DNA from: Methylophaga sp.
Lineage (GTDB): Bacteria; Pseudomonadota; Gammaproteobacteria; Nitrosococcales; Methylophagaceae
DNA length: 64,000 nt
Assembly (NCBI GenBank): GCA_002733505.1
Contig: NVVW01000007.1
Coordinates: 1-64,000, forward strand
Reading direction: 5' to 3'
Shown: positions 7,601 to 21,067 of the stretch, in pieces
Layout: every line of letters begins with the position of its first letter
Position numbering within the stretch: the first letter of the stretch is position 1
The notes under the pieces: model-generated
The model's input: the letters and a program-made list of their open reading frames with translations, nothing else
The model's database searches: none
Told to the model about the DNA's origin: nothing
Made by a program: the position numbers and the translations under genes

Positions 7601-9351
7601 AACGGTTAATCAATATTTTTTTAGTAATGGTTACAGCGATGTTTTTATTGCCAATCAGTTATGCAGATGAAAATGTTGTAACCGATTTAGCTGCTGCTGA
7701 AGTGCGCATCATTCAGGATGTGCCACTAGGGTTGAGCAATCCGCGTGCAACAATGCAAACATTTAAGACTACGATGAAAGCAGTATCAGAGGGCAGCAAA
7801 AGAAAAATAGAACAAGCTATTTCGACATTAGATTTATCCGAATTTAGTAGTTTAATTCAGCAAACTAGAGGTCGGGAACTTGCCCATACACTGGCTTCTG
7901 TTATTGAACGAAGTAAAAAGGTTGATTTTGATGCCATACCTATTGACCCTACAGAGGGTAGATATGTATTTGGTCGCTACTCACAAGGAACCGTAGAAAT
8001 TGCTAAACAAGCGGATGGTCGATGGTTGTTTAGCAGCGCAACATTAGCGACGCTACCAGAGGTGCTGGAAGGTTTATTGGATGTACCTGCAAAACACGGT
8101 GCGAGCGATCCCCAAAAAACAATTCCCCTTCATATTAGAATACGATCTGTTATTCCAGATATATTAAAAGGCGGTTATTTACTAGGGCATTGGCAGTGGC
8201 TAGGCATATTTTTGGTTATTGTGTTGGGTTCTATCGCAGATAAAGTGGTTGCATGGCTGTTAGCTAGAAATGTTATCCGCTGGAAGAGAAAACACTCAGG
8301 TTTTCAAGACTTAGAAAACAGCGTGTTAAGACCGCTTGGTTTAATGGCGATGGCTTTAATTTGGTGGGTGGGTCTGGGCACATTAGGCTTGCCTGATACC
8401 GCATTGATTATTCTATCAATAGCAGTGAAGTTATTGGTGAGTTTATCAGGCGTTTGGAGTGCATTCCGTTTGGTTGATGTTGTGTATGCCTTGCTGATGA
8501 ATAAGGCGCGTGGCACCGCTAATCGTTTTGATGACTTGTTGGTGCCGATGATAAGCAAAAGTTTGAAAGTGTTTGTCGTTATTATCGGTATTATTTTTGT
8601 TGCTGATAATCTTAATGTTGATGTAACAAGCTTATTGGCTGGTCTTGGTTTAGGTGGTTTGGCATTTGCCTTAGCTGCCAGAGATTTATTAGGTAACTTT
8701 TTTGGTTCTATTACGGTATTACTCGATCGCCCCTTCCATATTGGTGATTGGGTGGTGGTGGGTGATGTAGAAGGCTCAGTGGAAAGGGTTGGTTTTAGAA
8801 CAACGCAAATAAGAACATTTTATAATTCAGTGATCACCTTGCCCAACTCGATGCTCACCAATACCACAATCGATAATATGGGCGCACGTCGTTTTCGTCG
8901 CATGCGGACAATGTTAGGTTTAACCTACGATACACCCCCAGAAAAAATAGATGCATTTTGTGAGGGTATACGCACCTTAATTAGTCTGCATCCTTATATG
9001 AGAAAAGATTATTATCAAGTCTATTTTAATGAATATAACTCAGCCTCGTTAGATATCTTAGTGTATGTATTTTGGGCAACACCCGATTGGAATACTGAGC
9101 TGCGTGAACGCCATCGTTTTTTATTAGATATTCTTCGCCTAGCAAAACAACTAGGGGTTGAATTTGCTTATCCGACGCAAACCTTACATTTAAAACAAAA
9201 TACTGAGCAAGTGACGGCAGCAACTGAATTATTTAAAGCTAGCATGACAGAAGAAGAGTCTCTTGCAATGGGCAAAAAAGAAGCAGAGGCTATTTTTGAT
9301 GTGACCTTAGGCAAAGGCGTTATCCCTGATCCGGTACAATTTCGTCGATGA
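7597..9351 (+). CDS. MscS-family mechanosensitive channel
   Basis: The 584-residue protein begins with a signal peptide (1-23), has a periplasmic region of about 180 residues, then several membrane segments and the MscS core. The pore helix GLGLGGLAFALAARDLLGNF and the beta-domain start RPFHIGDWVVVGDVEG are clear. It is larger than MscS itself and resembles YbdG/YnaI-type or MscM-like proteins with an extra periplasmic domain. It relieves osmotic down-shock at the inner membrane. It overlaps nagZ by four bases and dnaE begins 13 bp downstream. Confidence 0.9.
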   Translation: MKRLINIFLVMVTAMFLLPISYADENVVTDLAAAEVRIIQDVPLGLSNPRATMQTFKTTMKAVSEGSKRKIEQAISTLDLSEFSSLIQQTRGRELAHTLASVIERSKKVDFDAIPIDPTEGRYVFGRYSQGTVEIAKQADGRWLFSSATLATLPEVLEGLLDVPAKHGASDPQKTIPLHIRIRSVIPDILKGGYLLGHWQWLGIFLVIVLGSIADKVVAWLLARNVIRWKRKHSGFQDLENSVLRPLGLMAMALIWWVGLGTLGLPDTALIILSIAVKLLVSLSGVWSAFRLVDVVYALLMNKARGTANRFDDLLVPMISKSLKVFVVIIGIIFVADNLNVDVTSLLAGLGLGGLAFALAARDLLGNFFGSITVLLDRPFHIGDWVVVGDVEGSVERVGFRTTQIRTFYNSVITLPNSMLTNTTIDNMGARRFRRMRTMLGLTYDTPPEKIDAFCEGIRTLISLHPYMRKDYYQVYFNEYNSASLDILVYVFWATPDWNTELRERHRFLLDILRLAKQLGVEFAYPTQTLHLKQNTEQVTAATELFKASMTEEESLAMGKKEAEAIFDVTLGKGVIPDPVQFRR

Positions 9352-9364
9352 AATTTAGCTAAAT

Positions 9365-12300
9365 ATGACCGCACAGTTTGTTCATTTACACCTGCACACC
9401 GATTATTCTCTAGTTGATGGTTTAGTACGGATCAAGCCTTTATTTAAGGCGATTACCGATGCTGGTATGCCGGCAGTTGCAGTGACGGATCAGCATAATT
9501 TATTTGCGGCGGTGAAGGTGTATACCGCCGCTCAACAAGCGGGTGTGAAACCCATAATAGCTGCTGATTTACGCTTATGTGATCCTAATGATAGTAAGAG
9601 TAATAGTCGTTTTGTATTACTCTGTTTGAACCAACAAGGCTATTTGAATTTATCGCGATTATTGTCTCAAGCCTATATCGAAGGACAGCACTTAGGTGTG
9701 CCAATGCTAGATCTAGAATGGTTGGAGGGACAAACGGATGGTTTGATTTGTCTTGCTGGCGGGCGCGAGGGTTTATTAGGCAAGTCACTGCTTAATGGTC
9801 TGCAAGATGAAACTGACAGCATTGTTGCACATTGGAAAGCACTGTTTCCTGATCGGTTTTATTTGGAGTTAATTCGGACCGGGCGTGATGATGAAGAGCG
9901 GTATATCCAAGCCGCACTAGACCTGGCTGTAAGCCATGACTTGCCGGTCGTTGCGACCAATGATGTGCGCTTTATTGAACAAGATCACTTTGAAGCACAT
10001 GAAGCAAAAGTCTGTATTAGTGATGGCCGTTTACTTGATGATCCACGCCGACCACGCAATTACTCTGATCAACAATATCTGCGTACACAGCAAGAGATGA
10101 TAGAACTCTTTAAAGATATTCCAGAAGCTATTGAAAATACTATTGAAATAGCGAAGAGATGCAATGCTGAATTAACGTTGGGTGAGCATTATTTGCCCGA
10201 CTTCCCTGTGCCTGAGGGCATGACGATAGCTGAGTTCTTTAGCCAAGAATCGTATGAAGGTTTAGAAGATCGATTATCCGTATTATTTGCTGAAGCAGAA
10301 ATGCTCGAACAGAATCGAAAAAAATATGAAGAACGCTTACAAATAGAGCTTGATGTTATTAATGATATGGGCTTTCCGGGTTATTTTTTGATTGTTGCAG
10401 ATTTCATTAGGTGGTCAAAAAATAATGAGGTGCCAGTAGGTCCGGGTCGGGGATCAGGTGCCGGTTCATTGGTGGCGTATGCTTTAAAAATTACCGATGT
10501 TGATCCATTGCAATACGATCTGTTATTTGAACGGTTTTTAAACCCTGAGCGGGTGTCACTGCCTGATTTTGATATTGATTTTTGCATGGAAGGGCGTGAT
10601 CGCGTTATTGAATATGTATCACAGCATTATGGTCGTGACCATGTGTCACAGATCATCACTTATGGCACCATGGCTGCAAAAGCGGTATTACGTGATGTGG
10701 GGCGAGTGTTGGGTTATCCCTATGGTTTAGTGGATGGCTTAGCAAAACTAGTGCCATTCGAATTGAAAATGACCTTGACTAAGGCGCTGGAGCAAGAGCC
10801 ATTATTACAAGAACGTTATGATAAAGAAGACGATGTTAAAACACTGATTGATCTGGCTTTACAGCTAGAAGGATTGGTTAGAAATGTGGGCAAGCATGCG
10901 GGTGGTGTGGTTATAGCACCTAAAGCACTTACCGAATATACGCCAGTGTATTGTGAGCAAAATGGTGCCAGTTTAGTCTCACAATATGATAAAGATGATG
11001 TGGAAAATGTAGGGCTGGTTAAGTTTGACTTTTTAGGTTTAAAAACACTGACTGTTATTGATTGGGCGGTGAAAAATGTTAAAGCCACACTGCCAGCGGA
11101 TGAGGCGGCTAAAATTGATATTGATAATCTGCCACTTGATGATAAACCTACCTATGATTTATTAAAACGCGCTGAAACCACCGCAGTATTCCAACTGGAA
11201 TCACGCGGTATGAAGGATCTGATTAAACGGCTGCAACCTGATATCTTTGAAGATATTGTAGCCTTAGTTGCTTTGTATCGACCAGGACCATTGCAATCGG
11301 GCATGGTGGATGACTTTGTTAACCGTAAGCATGGCCGCGCCAAGGTTGCTTACCCACACCCCGATCTAGAGCCTGTTTTAAAACCTACTTACGGCGTTAT
11401 TGTCTACCAAGAACAGGTAATGCAGATCGCGCAAGTATTAGCAGGGTATAGCTTGGGCGGTGCTGATATGTTACGCCGTGCGATGGGTAAGAAAAAAGCC
11501 GAAGAAATGGCTAAGCAACGTGCGTTGTTTTTAGAAGGGGCTAAAAATAGACAAATTAATGAAAAGATAGCCAATCCGATCTTTGATTTGATGGAAAAGT
11601 TTGCAGAATATGGTTTTAATAAATCACATTCGGTTGCTTATGCGTTCATTGCCTATCAAACCGCATGGTTAAAAGCGCATTATCCTGCGGCATTTATGGC
11701 GGCAGTATTATCAGCAGATATGGATAATACCGATAAAATTGTTAGTTTTATAGATGATTGTCGAGCACTCGGTTTGGAGGTGTTAGCCCCCGATGTGAAC
11801 AGCAGTAAAATCCAGTTTACAGTGGCGGATGAGAAATCAATCCGCTATGGTTTAGGGGCAATTAAGGGTGTAGGGGAGGCGGCACTAGCAGGCATTGTTG
11901 CTGAGCGTGAACAAGGCAAAGCATTTACTAATCTCTATGATTTTTGCCAGCGAGTTGACATGAAAAAAATCAACCGACGGGTGATGGATTCCTTAGTCAA
12001 AGCGGGAGCTATGGATTCTTTAGGCGGGCACCGTGCAAGTTTAGAGGCAAGCTTAACTAAAGCGTTGAAGATAGCAGAGCAGCATCGTGATAACAATGAT
12101 AGCGGTCAAGATGATATGTTTGGTTTAGCGTCTGTTGATCATAGTAATGAAGTTAATGAGCCACTGATTGCAATGGAGCCGTGGACGGAAGAACAGTTAT
12201 TAGCCGCAGAAAAAGAAACATTAGGACTGTATTTGAGTGGTCATCCTATCGATCGCTATATTGAGGAGTTATCACTCTTTGTTCCTAAAAAAATAAGCGA

Positions 12301-12859
12301 ATTAGATGCACCAGAATCTAAAGGCTATCGACGTAATGAAAAAGCAGTGATAACAGCAGGGCTCATTGTGGCGATTCGAACAATGAAAGGTAAAAATGGC
12401 GGTAGAATGGCTTTCATTACGCTTGACGATCAAACTGCACGGCTAGAAGTACGCGTTTTTGCTGAAGTGTACGAACAATATCAAGATCAATTGCAGCCAG
12501 ATAAGTTAGTGGTCATTCAGGGTAAAATTGGCCAAGATAATTTTACCGGAAGTCTAGCAGCAACAGCAGAAACAGTATATGACATAACGCGAGCGCGAGA
12601 AATGTGTGGTAAATCATTGCTCATTACCTTAGAGAACAAAGCGAACTTACCCGATGTTGTTACACCATTACAAACCGTTTTAACGTCTTTTCGCGATGGT
12701 TTAACGGTAATTGAGCTAGAATACATCAATAAAGAAGCACGAACATTGATTCGATTAGGTGACGATTGGAAAATTTCACCGACCGATAATTTAATTGCAG
12801 ACTTATTAAAGTTACCCATGGTAAATGCCGTTAAAATGAAGTATGGAATTGCAGGATAG
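9365..12859 (+). CDS. dnaE: DNA polymerase III alpha subunit
   Basis: Replicative polymerase subunit of 1164 residues, the usual DnaE length. Visible parts in order: PHP domain (HLHTDYSLVDGL near residue 7), polymerase active-site region (PVGPGRGSGAGSLVAY near 356 and PDFDIDFC near 398), fingers (GYSLGGADMLRRAMGKKK near 693), tandem HhH region (KINRRVMDSLVKAGAMD near 868) and the OB fold towards the C-terminus. The ATG at 9365 lacks a strong ribosome binding site but starts exactly at the PHP domain. Normal gene without disruptions. Confidence 0.98.
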   Translation: MTAQFVHLHLHTDYSLVDGLVRIKPLFKAITDAGMPAVAVTDQHNLFAAVKVYTAAQQAGVKPIIAADLRLCDPNDSKSNSRFVLLCLNQQGYLNLSRLLSQAYIEGQHLGVPMLDLEWLEGQTDGLICLAGGREGLLGKSLLNGLQDETDSIVAHWKALFPDRFYLELIRTGRDDEERYIQAALDLAVSHDLPVVATNDVRFIEQDHFEAHEAKVCISDGRLLDDPRRPRNYSDQQYLRTQQEMIELFKDIPEAIENTIEIAKRCNAELTLGEHYLPDFPVPEGMTIAEFFSQESYEGLEDRLSVLFAEAEMLEQNRKKYEERLQIELDVINDMGFPGYFLIVADFIRWSKNNEVPVGPGRGSGAGSLVAYALKITDVDPLQYDLLFERFLNPERVSLPDFDIDFCMEGRDRVIEYVSQHYGRDHVSQIITYGTMAAKAVLRDVGRVLGYPYGLVDGLAKLVPFELKMTLTKALEQEPLLQERYDKEDDVKTLIDLALQLEGLVRNVGKHAGGVVIAPKALTEYTPVYCEQNGASLVSQYDKDDVENVGLVKFDFLGLKTLTVIDWAVKNVKATLPADEAAKIDIDNLPLDDKPTYDLLKRAETTAVFQLESRGMKDLIKRLQPDIFEDIVALVALYRPGPLQSGMVDDFVNRKHGRAKVAYPHPDLEPVLKPTYGVIVYQEQVMQIAQVLAGYSLGGADMLRRAMGKKKAEEMAKQRALFLEGAKNRQINEKIANPIFDLMEKFAEYGFNKSHSVAYAFIAYQTAWLKAHYPAAFMAAVLSADMDNTDKIVSFIDDCRALGLEVLAPDVNSSKIQFTVADEKSIRYGLGAIKGVGEAALAGIVAEREQGKAFTNLYDFCQRVDMKKINRRVMDSLVKAGAMDSLGGHRASLEASLTKALKIAEQHRDNNDSGQDDMFGLASVDHSNEVNEPLIAMEPWTEEQLLAAEKETLGLYLSGHPIDRYIEELSLFVPKKISELDAPESKGYRRNEKAVITAGLIVAIRTMKGKNGGRMAFITLDDQTARLEVRVFAEVYEQYQDQLQPDKLVVIQGKIGQDNFTGSLAATAETVYDITRAREMCGKSLLITLENKANLPDVVTPLQTVLTSFRDGLTVIELEYINKEARTLIRLGDDWKISPTDNLIADLLKLPMVNAVKMKYGIAG

Positions 12860-12897
12860 ATTAAGCATGAACGTCTAACATCATTGAGGATAGCAGC

Positions 12898-14010
12898 TTG
12901 GACATAACACCCTATTTAAGAATTATGGCCGATAAAGGTGCCTCGGATTTGTTTTTCTGCACAGCAGCACGGGCGCATCTTAAAATTGACGGGGAAATCA
13001 TGCCTTTTGGCGATAAAGCGTTGCCTCCTGGCGTTGTAGAGGAAATTGCTTTTTCAACAATGAGCCCAGCACAGATAGATGAGTTTGAAAAAACCATGGA
13101 AATGAACTTTGCTATTTCTCTGTTTGATGTTGGCCGTTTTCGCGTTAATATTTTTCGTCAACGTGGTGAAGTATCTATTGTTGTTCGTTATATCCAAATG
13201 CATATTCCACACTTTGAAGAGATGAGCTTGCCACCTATTTTAGGTGATTTAATCATGGAAAAACGGGGTTTAATTCTAGTTGTAGGATCGACAGGATCGG
13301 GAAAATCAACCACGCTTGCCTCAATGATTGGTTATCGCAATCGTAATTCAACATCACATATTTTAACAATAGAAGATCCATTAGAATTTATTCATCACCA
13401 TGACCAATCTGTTGTGCAGCAGCGAGAAGTGGGCATCGATACTTTGTCGTATCACAATGCCTTGATAAATGCTTTGCGCGAGGCACCAGACGTAATAATG
13501 ATTGGTGAAATAAGAGATATGGATACAATGAAACATGCCATCAATTATGCTGAAACAGGGCATTTATGTTTGGCCACCTTGCATGCCAATAATGCTAATC
13601 AGGCGATCGATAGAATTTTAAACTTTTTCCCTGAAATGGCGCATCGACAAATATTGATGGATTTATCGATGAATTTAAGAGCCATTGTTTCTCAGCGACT
13701 CATAGTCGGTATTGAGAATAAACAGGTGCCGGCAGTTGAAGTATTAATTAATACGCCTTATATATCAGAATTAATTATGAAAGGTAATATAGGCGATATC
13801 AAAGACGCGATGAAGGATAGTAGTGAAAATGGAATGGTAACATTTGATGAAGCGCTTATCGCTTTATATAATGAGGGAAAAATCACTTTAGAAGAAGCAA
13901 TACATAATGCAGATTCTAAAAATGATTTGAGTCTAGCTATACGGATGGGCGTTGATACACAAAAAGAGGGTGATGGAGACGCTGACTCCACTGAATTAAT
14001 TTTAGGGTAG
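12898..14010 (+). CDS. pilU: Type IV pilus retraction ATPase PilU
   Basis: A GspE/PilT-family ATPase of 370 residues. Walker A is GSTGSGKST at 130-138; TIEDPLEFIHHHDQ, the Asp box and ALREAPDVIMIGEIRD follow. The N-terminus MDITPYLRIMADKGASDLFF is typical of PilU rather than PilT. The start is TTG, with GAGGA upstream at 12886; the ATG at 12925 would cut into the conserved N-terminus. PilU powers or assists pilus retraction together with PilT. No pilT lies beside it, and the secretion/pilus cluster at 30208-42594 is far away. Confidence 0.9.
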   Translation: MDITPYLRIMADKGASDLFFCTAARAHLKIDGEIMPFGDKALPPGVVEEIAFSTMSPAQIDEFEKTMEMNFAISLFDVGRFRVNIFRQRGEVSIVVRYIQMHIPHFEEMSLPPILGDLIMEKRGLILVVGSTGSGKSTTLASMIGYRNRNSTSHILTIEDPLEFIHHHDQSVVQQREVGIDTLSYHNALINALREAPDVIMIGEIRDMDTMKHAINYAETGHLCLATLHANNANQAIDRILNFFPEMAHRQILMDLSMNLRAIVSQRLIVGIENKQVPAVEVLINTPYISELIMKGNIGDIKDAMKDSSENGMVTFDEALIALYNEGKITLEEAIHNADSKNDLSLAIRMGVDTQKEGDGDADSTELILG

Positions 14011-14060
14011 CGTATTTTTTTATTAAAACAATTGCTCATGCCTATCTTTTAGACATCTGA

Positions 14061-14260
14061 AACCTGTATTTCCAAGTCGTTTGAGTATATCCCCGTGATC
14101 ATTTAAATTGCAGAGTTTATACGTCATCCTCGAGATTTTTTATCGAGGATCTATAGCGGTAACACTAGACTCGCGCTAAGCTTGTGCTCAGCTTGACTGG
14201 GTAAGCATGCGAGAGTGATGAGTAGCATAAACCTGCATCTTCAAGTAATTTGGGTATAGG
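14061..14260. repeat. Composite intergenic repeat upstream of accA
   Basis: The gap between pilU and accA (14011-14305) holds a repeat element. Its left end has CCCCGTGATCATTTAAATTGCAG (14091-14113). AACCTGTATTTCCAAGTCGT at 14061 and AACCTGCATCTTCAAGTAAT at 14230 form an imperfect direct repeat ending in TTTGRGTATA. The interior contains the AAGCTTGTGCTCAGCTTGAC module (14181-14209) also found at 50608 and 53750. A TATAAT at 14262 just beyond the element could serve accA. Confidence 0.75.
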
Positions 14261-14305
14261 TGTATAATCTCTTATATAATTATCCACAGGTATACAGGTA
14301 TAGTA

Positions 14306-15262
14306 ATGCAATTAAATTTTCTAGATTATGAACAACCGATTGCGGAATTAGAGGCAAAGATTGATGAGTTGCGCCACATGAGTGGCGATAGTGAGCTAAA
14401 CATCACGGAAGAAATTCAAAAACTACAAGAAAAAAGCAAAGGATTAACACGTTCTATATTTTCATCGTTATCACCTTGGCAAACCACGCAAATGGCGCGT
14501 CACCCGCAACGTCCGTATACCTTAGATTATATTCACCGCATTATTACTGATTTTGAAGAGCTACATGGCGATCGTGCTTATGGCGATGATGGGGCATTAA
14601 TTACCGGTATCGGTCGATTAAAGGGGCGTAGTGTGATGGTGATTGGCCACCAGAAAGGCCGTGATACTAAAGAAAAGGTAGCACGTAATTTTGGTATGCC
14701 TCGACCAGAAGGGTATCGCAAAGCATTACGAATCATGAAAATGGCAGAGCGCTTTGGCCTACCTGTTATTACTTTTATTGATACGCCAGGAGCTTATCCT
14801 GGTATCGGCGCTGAAGAACGAGGTCAAAGTGAAGCGATTGCCCGTAATTTATTTGAAATGGCACAATTAAAAACGCCAATTATCAGTACCATTATTGGTG
14901 AAGGCGGTTCAGGTGGTGCGCTAGCAGTGGGTGTGGCTGATTATGTGATGATGTTGCAATACAGTATCTACTCAGTGATTTCGCCCGAAGGCTGCGCGTC
15001 TATTTTATGGAAAAGTGCAGATAAAGCACCCGACGCAGCAGAGACTTTAGGCATTACATCACAACGTTTAACCGAGCTAGAATTAGTTGATCAAGTCATT
15101 GCTGAGCCATTGGGTGGTGCGCACCGTGATATTGATGAAATGGCAAAACGGGTAGCGGCTGCAATTGATGAAAAATTAACACAGTTGGAAACATTACCCA
15201 TAGAAACTTTGTTAGAACAGCGCCAGCAAAAACTATTTAATTACGGTGAGTTTGAGGAATAA
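14306..15262 (+). CDS. accA: Acetyl-CoA carboxylase carboxyltransferase subunit alpha
   Basis: AccA (318 residues, usual length) transfers the carboxyl group from biotin to acetyl-CoA in the first step of fatty-acid synthesis, with AccD. Recognisable segments are [39 protein letters not shown] and [17 protein letters not shown], the carboxyltransferase fold and oxyanion-hole glycines. It starts just downstream of a repeat and a TATAAT-like box. tilS follows six bases after the stop, as in many gammaproteobacteria, so the two are probably co-transcribed. Confidence 0.97.
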   Translation: MQLNFLDYEQPIAELEAKIDELRHMSGDSELNITEEIQKLQEKSKGLTRSIFSSLSPWQTTQMARHPQRPYTLDYIHRIITDFEELHGDRAYGDDGALITGIGRLKGRSVMVIGHQKGRDTKEKVARNFGMPRPEGYRKALRIMKMAERFGLPVITFIDTPGAYPGIGAEERGQSEAIARNLFEMAQLKTPIISTIIGEGGSGGALAVGVADYVMMLQYSIYSVISPEGCASILWKSADKAPDAAETLGITSQRLTELELVDQVIAEPLGGAHRDIDEMAKRVAAAIDEKLTQLETLPIETLLEQRQQKLFNYGEFEE

Positions 15263-15268
15263 TTTTGC

Positions 15269-16606
15269 GTGAGCAGTAATCATGCTTGCCTAAATGCTTC
15301 AGTTGAAGCGATCATCTCTTTAGCTACCAGCAAACAGATCTGGGTTGCCTATAGTGGCGGTGTTGATTCCCATGTTTTGTTACATCTATTGGCAACAGCA
15401 GAGCATATGCCATTAGTTAGCCTTCATGCTATTCACATTGATCACGGCCTACATGCTGATTCATCAAGCTGGACGCAACACTGCAAAATAGTAGTGGCTG
15501 ATCTTGGCATTGATCTAAGCAGCATTAAAGTTCAAGTCGCTAATATTGAAAAAATGGGTTTAGAGGCGGCGGCGAGAGCAGCAAGATATAATGCCTTTGA
15601 GCAATATCTCACCGAGAATGATGTGCTGTTGACCGCTCAGCACCAACAAGATCAAGCTGAAACACTGCTATTACAACTGTTTCGAGGAGCCGGGCCAAAA
15701 GGTTTGGCTTCGATGGCTAAACAATTTCAGCTGGGCAAGCTAAGTGTTGCACGACCATTACTAAACAGCAAGCAAAGCGATATTTTGGCTTATGCCCAAC
15801 AGCATAATTTAAAGTGGATTGAAGATCCCAGCAATGTTGAAACACGCTGGAACCGCAATTATATTCGTCATAATGTATTGCCAGAAATAGAAAAACGCTG
15901 GCCTAGTGCCGCTAAAACAATCAGCCGTAGCGCTGAAAATTGTGCAGAAGCGAGTGAGTTATTAACTGAGCTAGCCCAGCATGATTTGATGGCTATAGAA
16001 GCTGATAGTGCATCGGACTATTTAGCTATTCCCAAACTATTGGCGTTATCAGCTGCGCGGTGCCGTAACTTAATTCGTCATTTTATTGAATTAAAGGGGC
16101 TAGCACTGCCATCCGCAGCCGTGTTGCAAGGTGTGATTGACGAAGTATGCTTGGCAAAACAAGATAGTGTGCCGATGATAGCTTATGCCGATGTGGAGAT
16201 CAGGCGTTTTCAAGGCAAGCTTTATTTTATGCGGTCTTTGCCTGAGCATGATGTCTCTCAAATTATTGAATGCAATAGTACCGCTGATTTGAAAATTAAC
16301 AATCACATTACACTAAGCTGGCAACAGCTTGATGGGCAGGGTTTAAAAGAAGCGTTTATTACTGCAGGGCTAACGCTTCGTTTTAGGCAAGGTGGAGAAC
16401 AGATCCAGCTACCGAAACAGCCACATCGAAAAAGCTTGAAACACCTATTCCAACAATGGGCTATTCCACCGTGGCAACGTGACCGCATTCCATTGCTTTT
16501 TAGTGGGGAGCGACTAGTTGCAATCGTAGGCTATGCGATTGACCATAAAAGCAGCGTGACTGAGGATGAGAAAGGCTATATTCCCGAATTAAACAGCACA
16601 CAATAA
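15269..16606 (+). CDS. tilS: tRNA(Ile)-lysidine synthase
   Basis: TilS uses ATP to attach lysine to C34 of tRNA-Ile(CAU), changing its codon specificity to AUA. The PP-loop motif SGGVDS is at residues 29-34; HIDHGLH, TAQHQQDQAET and ARPLL follow, and the C-terminal TilS domain (LRFRQGGEQI and KSLKHLFQQW) is present. The length of 445 residues is normal. It starts at GTG six bases after accA. Confidence 0.93.
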   Translation: MSSNHACLNASVEAIISLATSKQIWVAYSGGVDSHVLLHLLATAEHMPLVSLHAIHIDHGLHADSSSWTQHCKIVVADLGIDLSSIKVQVANIEKMGLEAAARAARYNAFEQYLTENDVLLTAQHQQDQAETLLLQLFRGAGPKGLASMAKQFQLGKLSVARPLLNSKQSDILAYAQQHNLKWIEDPSNVETRWNRNYIRHNVLPEIEKRWPSAAKTISRSAENCAEASELLTELAQHDLMAIEADSASDYLAIPKLLALSAARCRNLIRHFIELKGLALPSAAVLQGVIDEVCLAKQDSVPMIAYADVEIRRFQGKLYFMRSLPEHDVSQIIECNSTADLKINNHITLSWQQLDGQGLKEAFITAGLTLRFRQGGEQIQLPKQPHRKSLKHLFQQWAIPPWQRDRIPLLFSGERLVAIVGYAIDHKSSVTEDEKGYIPELNSTQ

Positions 16607-16661
16607 ATTATATTTTTATTGAGTGAAAACAGCATTTCTGTTAAATTGTATAGCCGATTAG

Positions 16662-18334
<1,673 letters not shown>

Positions 18335-18335
<1 letters not shown>

Positions 18336-19171
18336 TGGATCTATGCGGTAAAGAAGTCGGTGGCAAACAGCCGTTATTTTTAATTGCTGGCACCTGCGTG
18401 GTTGAAAGCGAACAAATGACAATGGATGTGGCAGGAAGCTTAAAAGAAGTCACTGACCGTTTAGGCATTCATTTTATTTATAAATCATCATTTGATAAGG
18501 CAAATCGAACCTCAGTCCATAGTTACCGTGGCCCAGGTCTTGAAAAGGGCTTAGCGATTTTAGAAAAAGTAAAAAAGGAATACGGTGTCCCCATTATCAC
18601 TGATGTACATGAATATTCGCCTTTAGAAGAGGTGGCAAGTGTGGTGGATGTGCTACAAACGCCGGCATTTTTATGTCGCCAAACCAGCTTTATCATCAAT
18701 GTGTGCAGTCAAGGCCTGCCAGTTAATATCAAAAAAGGTCAATTTCTTGCACCTTGGGATATGCAACACGTTGCTGACAAAGCAAAATCAACCGGCAATA
18801 ATCAAATTATGCTGTGTGAACGTGGCACTTCATTTGGTTATAATACGTTGATCTCTGATATGCGTGGCTTGCCCCAAATGCGTGCGATGGATTGCCCAGT
18901 AGTGTTTGATGCAACCCATTCAGTGCAACAACCGGGTGGTATGGGCGGCTCATCAGGTGGACAACGTGAATTTGTGCCGGTGCTAGCACGTGCAGCCGTT
19001 GCAGTGGGTGTGGCGGGTGTATTTATGGAAACCCATCCTGAACCTGACAAAGCATTAAGTGATGGCGCAAATTCATGGCCGCTACACAGAATGGAAGAGT
19101 TATTAGAGACATTATTAGCTATTGATAGTACGGTTAAAAAGCAGGACTTTATTGAGGATTCATTACTTTAG
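18335..19171 (+). CDS. kdsA: 3-deoxy-D-manno-octulosonate 8-phosphate synthase
   Basis: KdsA (278 residues) condenses phosphoenolpyruvate with arabinose 5-phosphate to form KDO-8-phosphate for the lipopolysaccharide core. Visible family segments are [38 protein letters not shown], the [13 protein letters not shown] loop, [12 protein letters not shown] and [14 protein letters not shown]. The Asn in KANRTS and lack of a metal-site Cys agree with the metal-independent class. It shares its start with the pyrG stop. Confidence 0.97.
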
Positions 19172-19189
19172 GCTCTGGCATTTGTGCTA

Positions 19190-20609
<1,420 letters not shown>

Positions 20610-20616
20610 TAACCTT

Positions 20617-20781
20617 ATATACCCGTGATCATTCAGAATGCAGATTTTTAGTACGCATACTGAATGCGCTAGCTGCGTTATAATAGTGAGCAATAAAATA
20701 ACTATTACATCACTATTATGCCTTGCTATCACATCCATTATACGCACCAAAAAACCGCATTTCGAATGATAACGGGTATAT
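20617..20781. repeat. Composite repeat between eno and ftsB
   Basis: The element runs from ATACCCGTGATCATTCAGAATG (20619) to CATTTCGAATGATAACGGGTATAT (ending at 20781), with both ends inverted copies of each other. The interior holds AATAGTGAGCAATAAAAT and its near complement around 20681-20725, so the whole element could form one long hairpin. Its right end overlaps the start codon of ftsB at 20780. Confidence 0.8.
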
Positions 20782-21067
20782 GAAAGCGGCAATGATCTTA
20801 CTCGTGGTATTGTTGCTGCTATTGCAATACCGCTTATGGTTCAGTCATGATGGCTTGCCTGCTGTTTTGCATTTGAAAGGTGATGTCGAAATTCAGCGTC
20901 AAGATAATGAAATGCTACAAGAGCGAAATCAAGTATTAACAGCCGAAGTACACGATTTAAAAAGTGGACTAGATGCTGTTGAAGAACGTGCTCGTAGTGA
21001 GCTAGGCATGATTAAAGAAGGTGAAACTTTCTTTCAAATTATAGAAGAAGAATCGGCTAATGAGTAA
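20780..21067 (+). CDS. ftsB: Cell division protein FtsB
   Basis: FtsB forms a complex with FtsL and FtsQ in the divisome. The 95-residue protein has a short cytoplasmic N-terminus, one membrane segment (about 4-18) and a coiled coil (IQRQDNEMLQERNQVLTAEV) with the family ERARSELGMIKEGETFFQI motif at the end. I chose the ATG at 20780 because MKAAMILLVVLLLLLQYRLW is a typical FtsB N-terminus; an in-frame extension to 20723 would be translated repeat sequence. The start codon abuts a repeat end. ispD overlaps by eight bases. Confidence 0.92.
   Translation: MKAAMILLVVLLLLLQYRLWFSHDGLPAVLHLKGDVEIQRQDNEMLQERNQVLTAEVHDLKSGLDAVEERARSELGMIKEGETFFQIIEEESANE

Noticed and set aside
20723-20779. Longer FtsB N-terminus
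   Set aside because: The 19 extra residues are encoded by the intergenic repeat and FtsB normally begins with the membrane segment.
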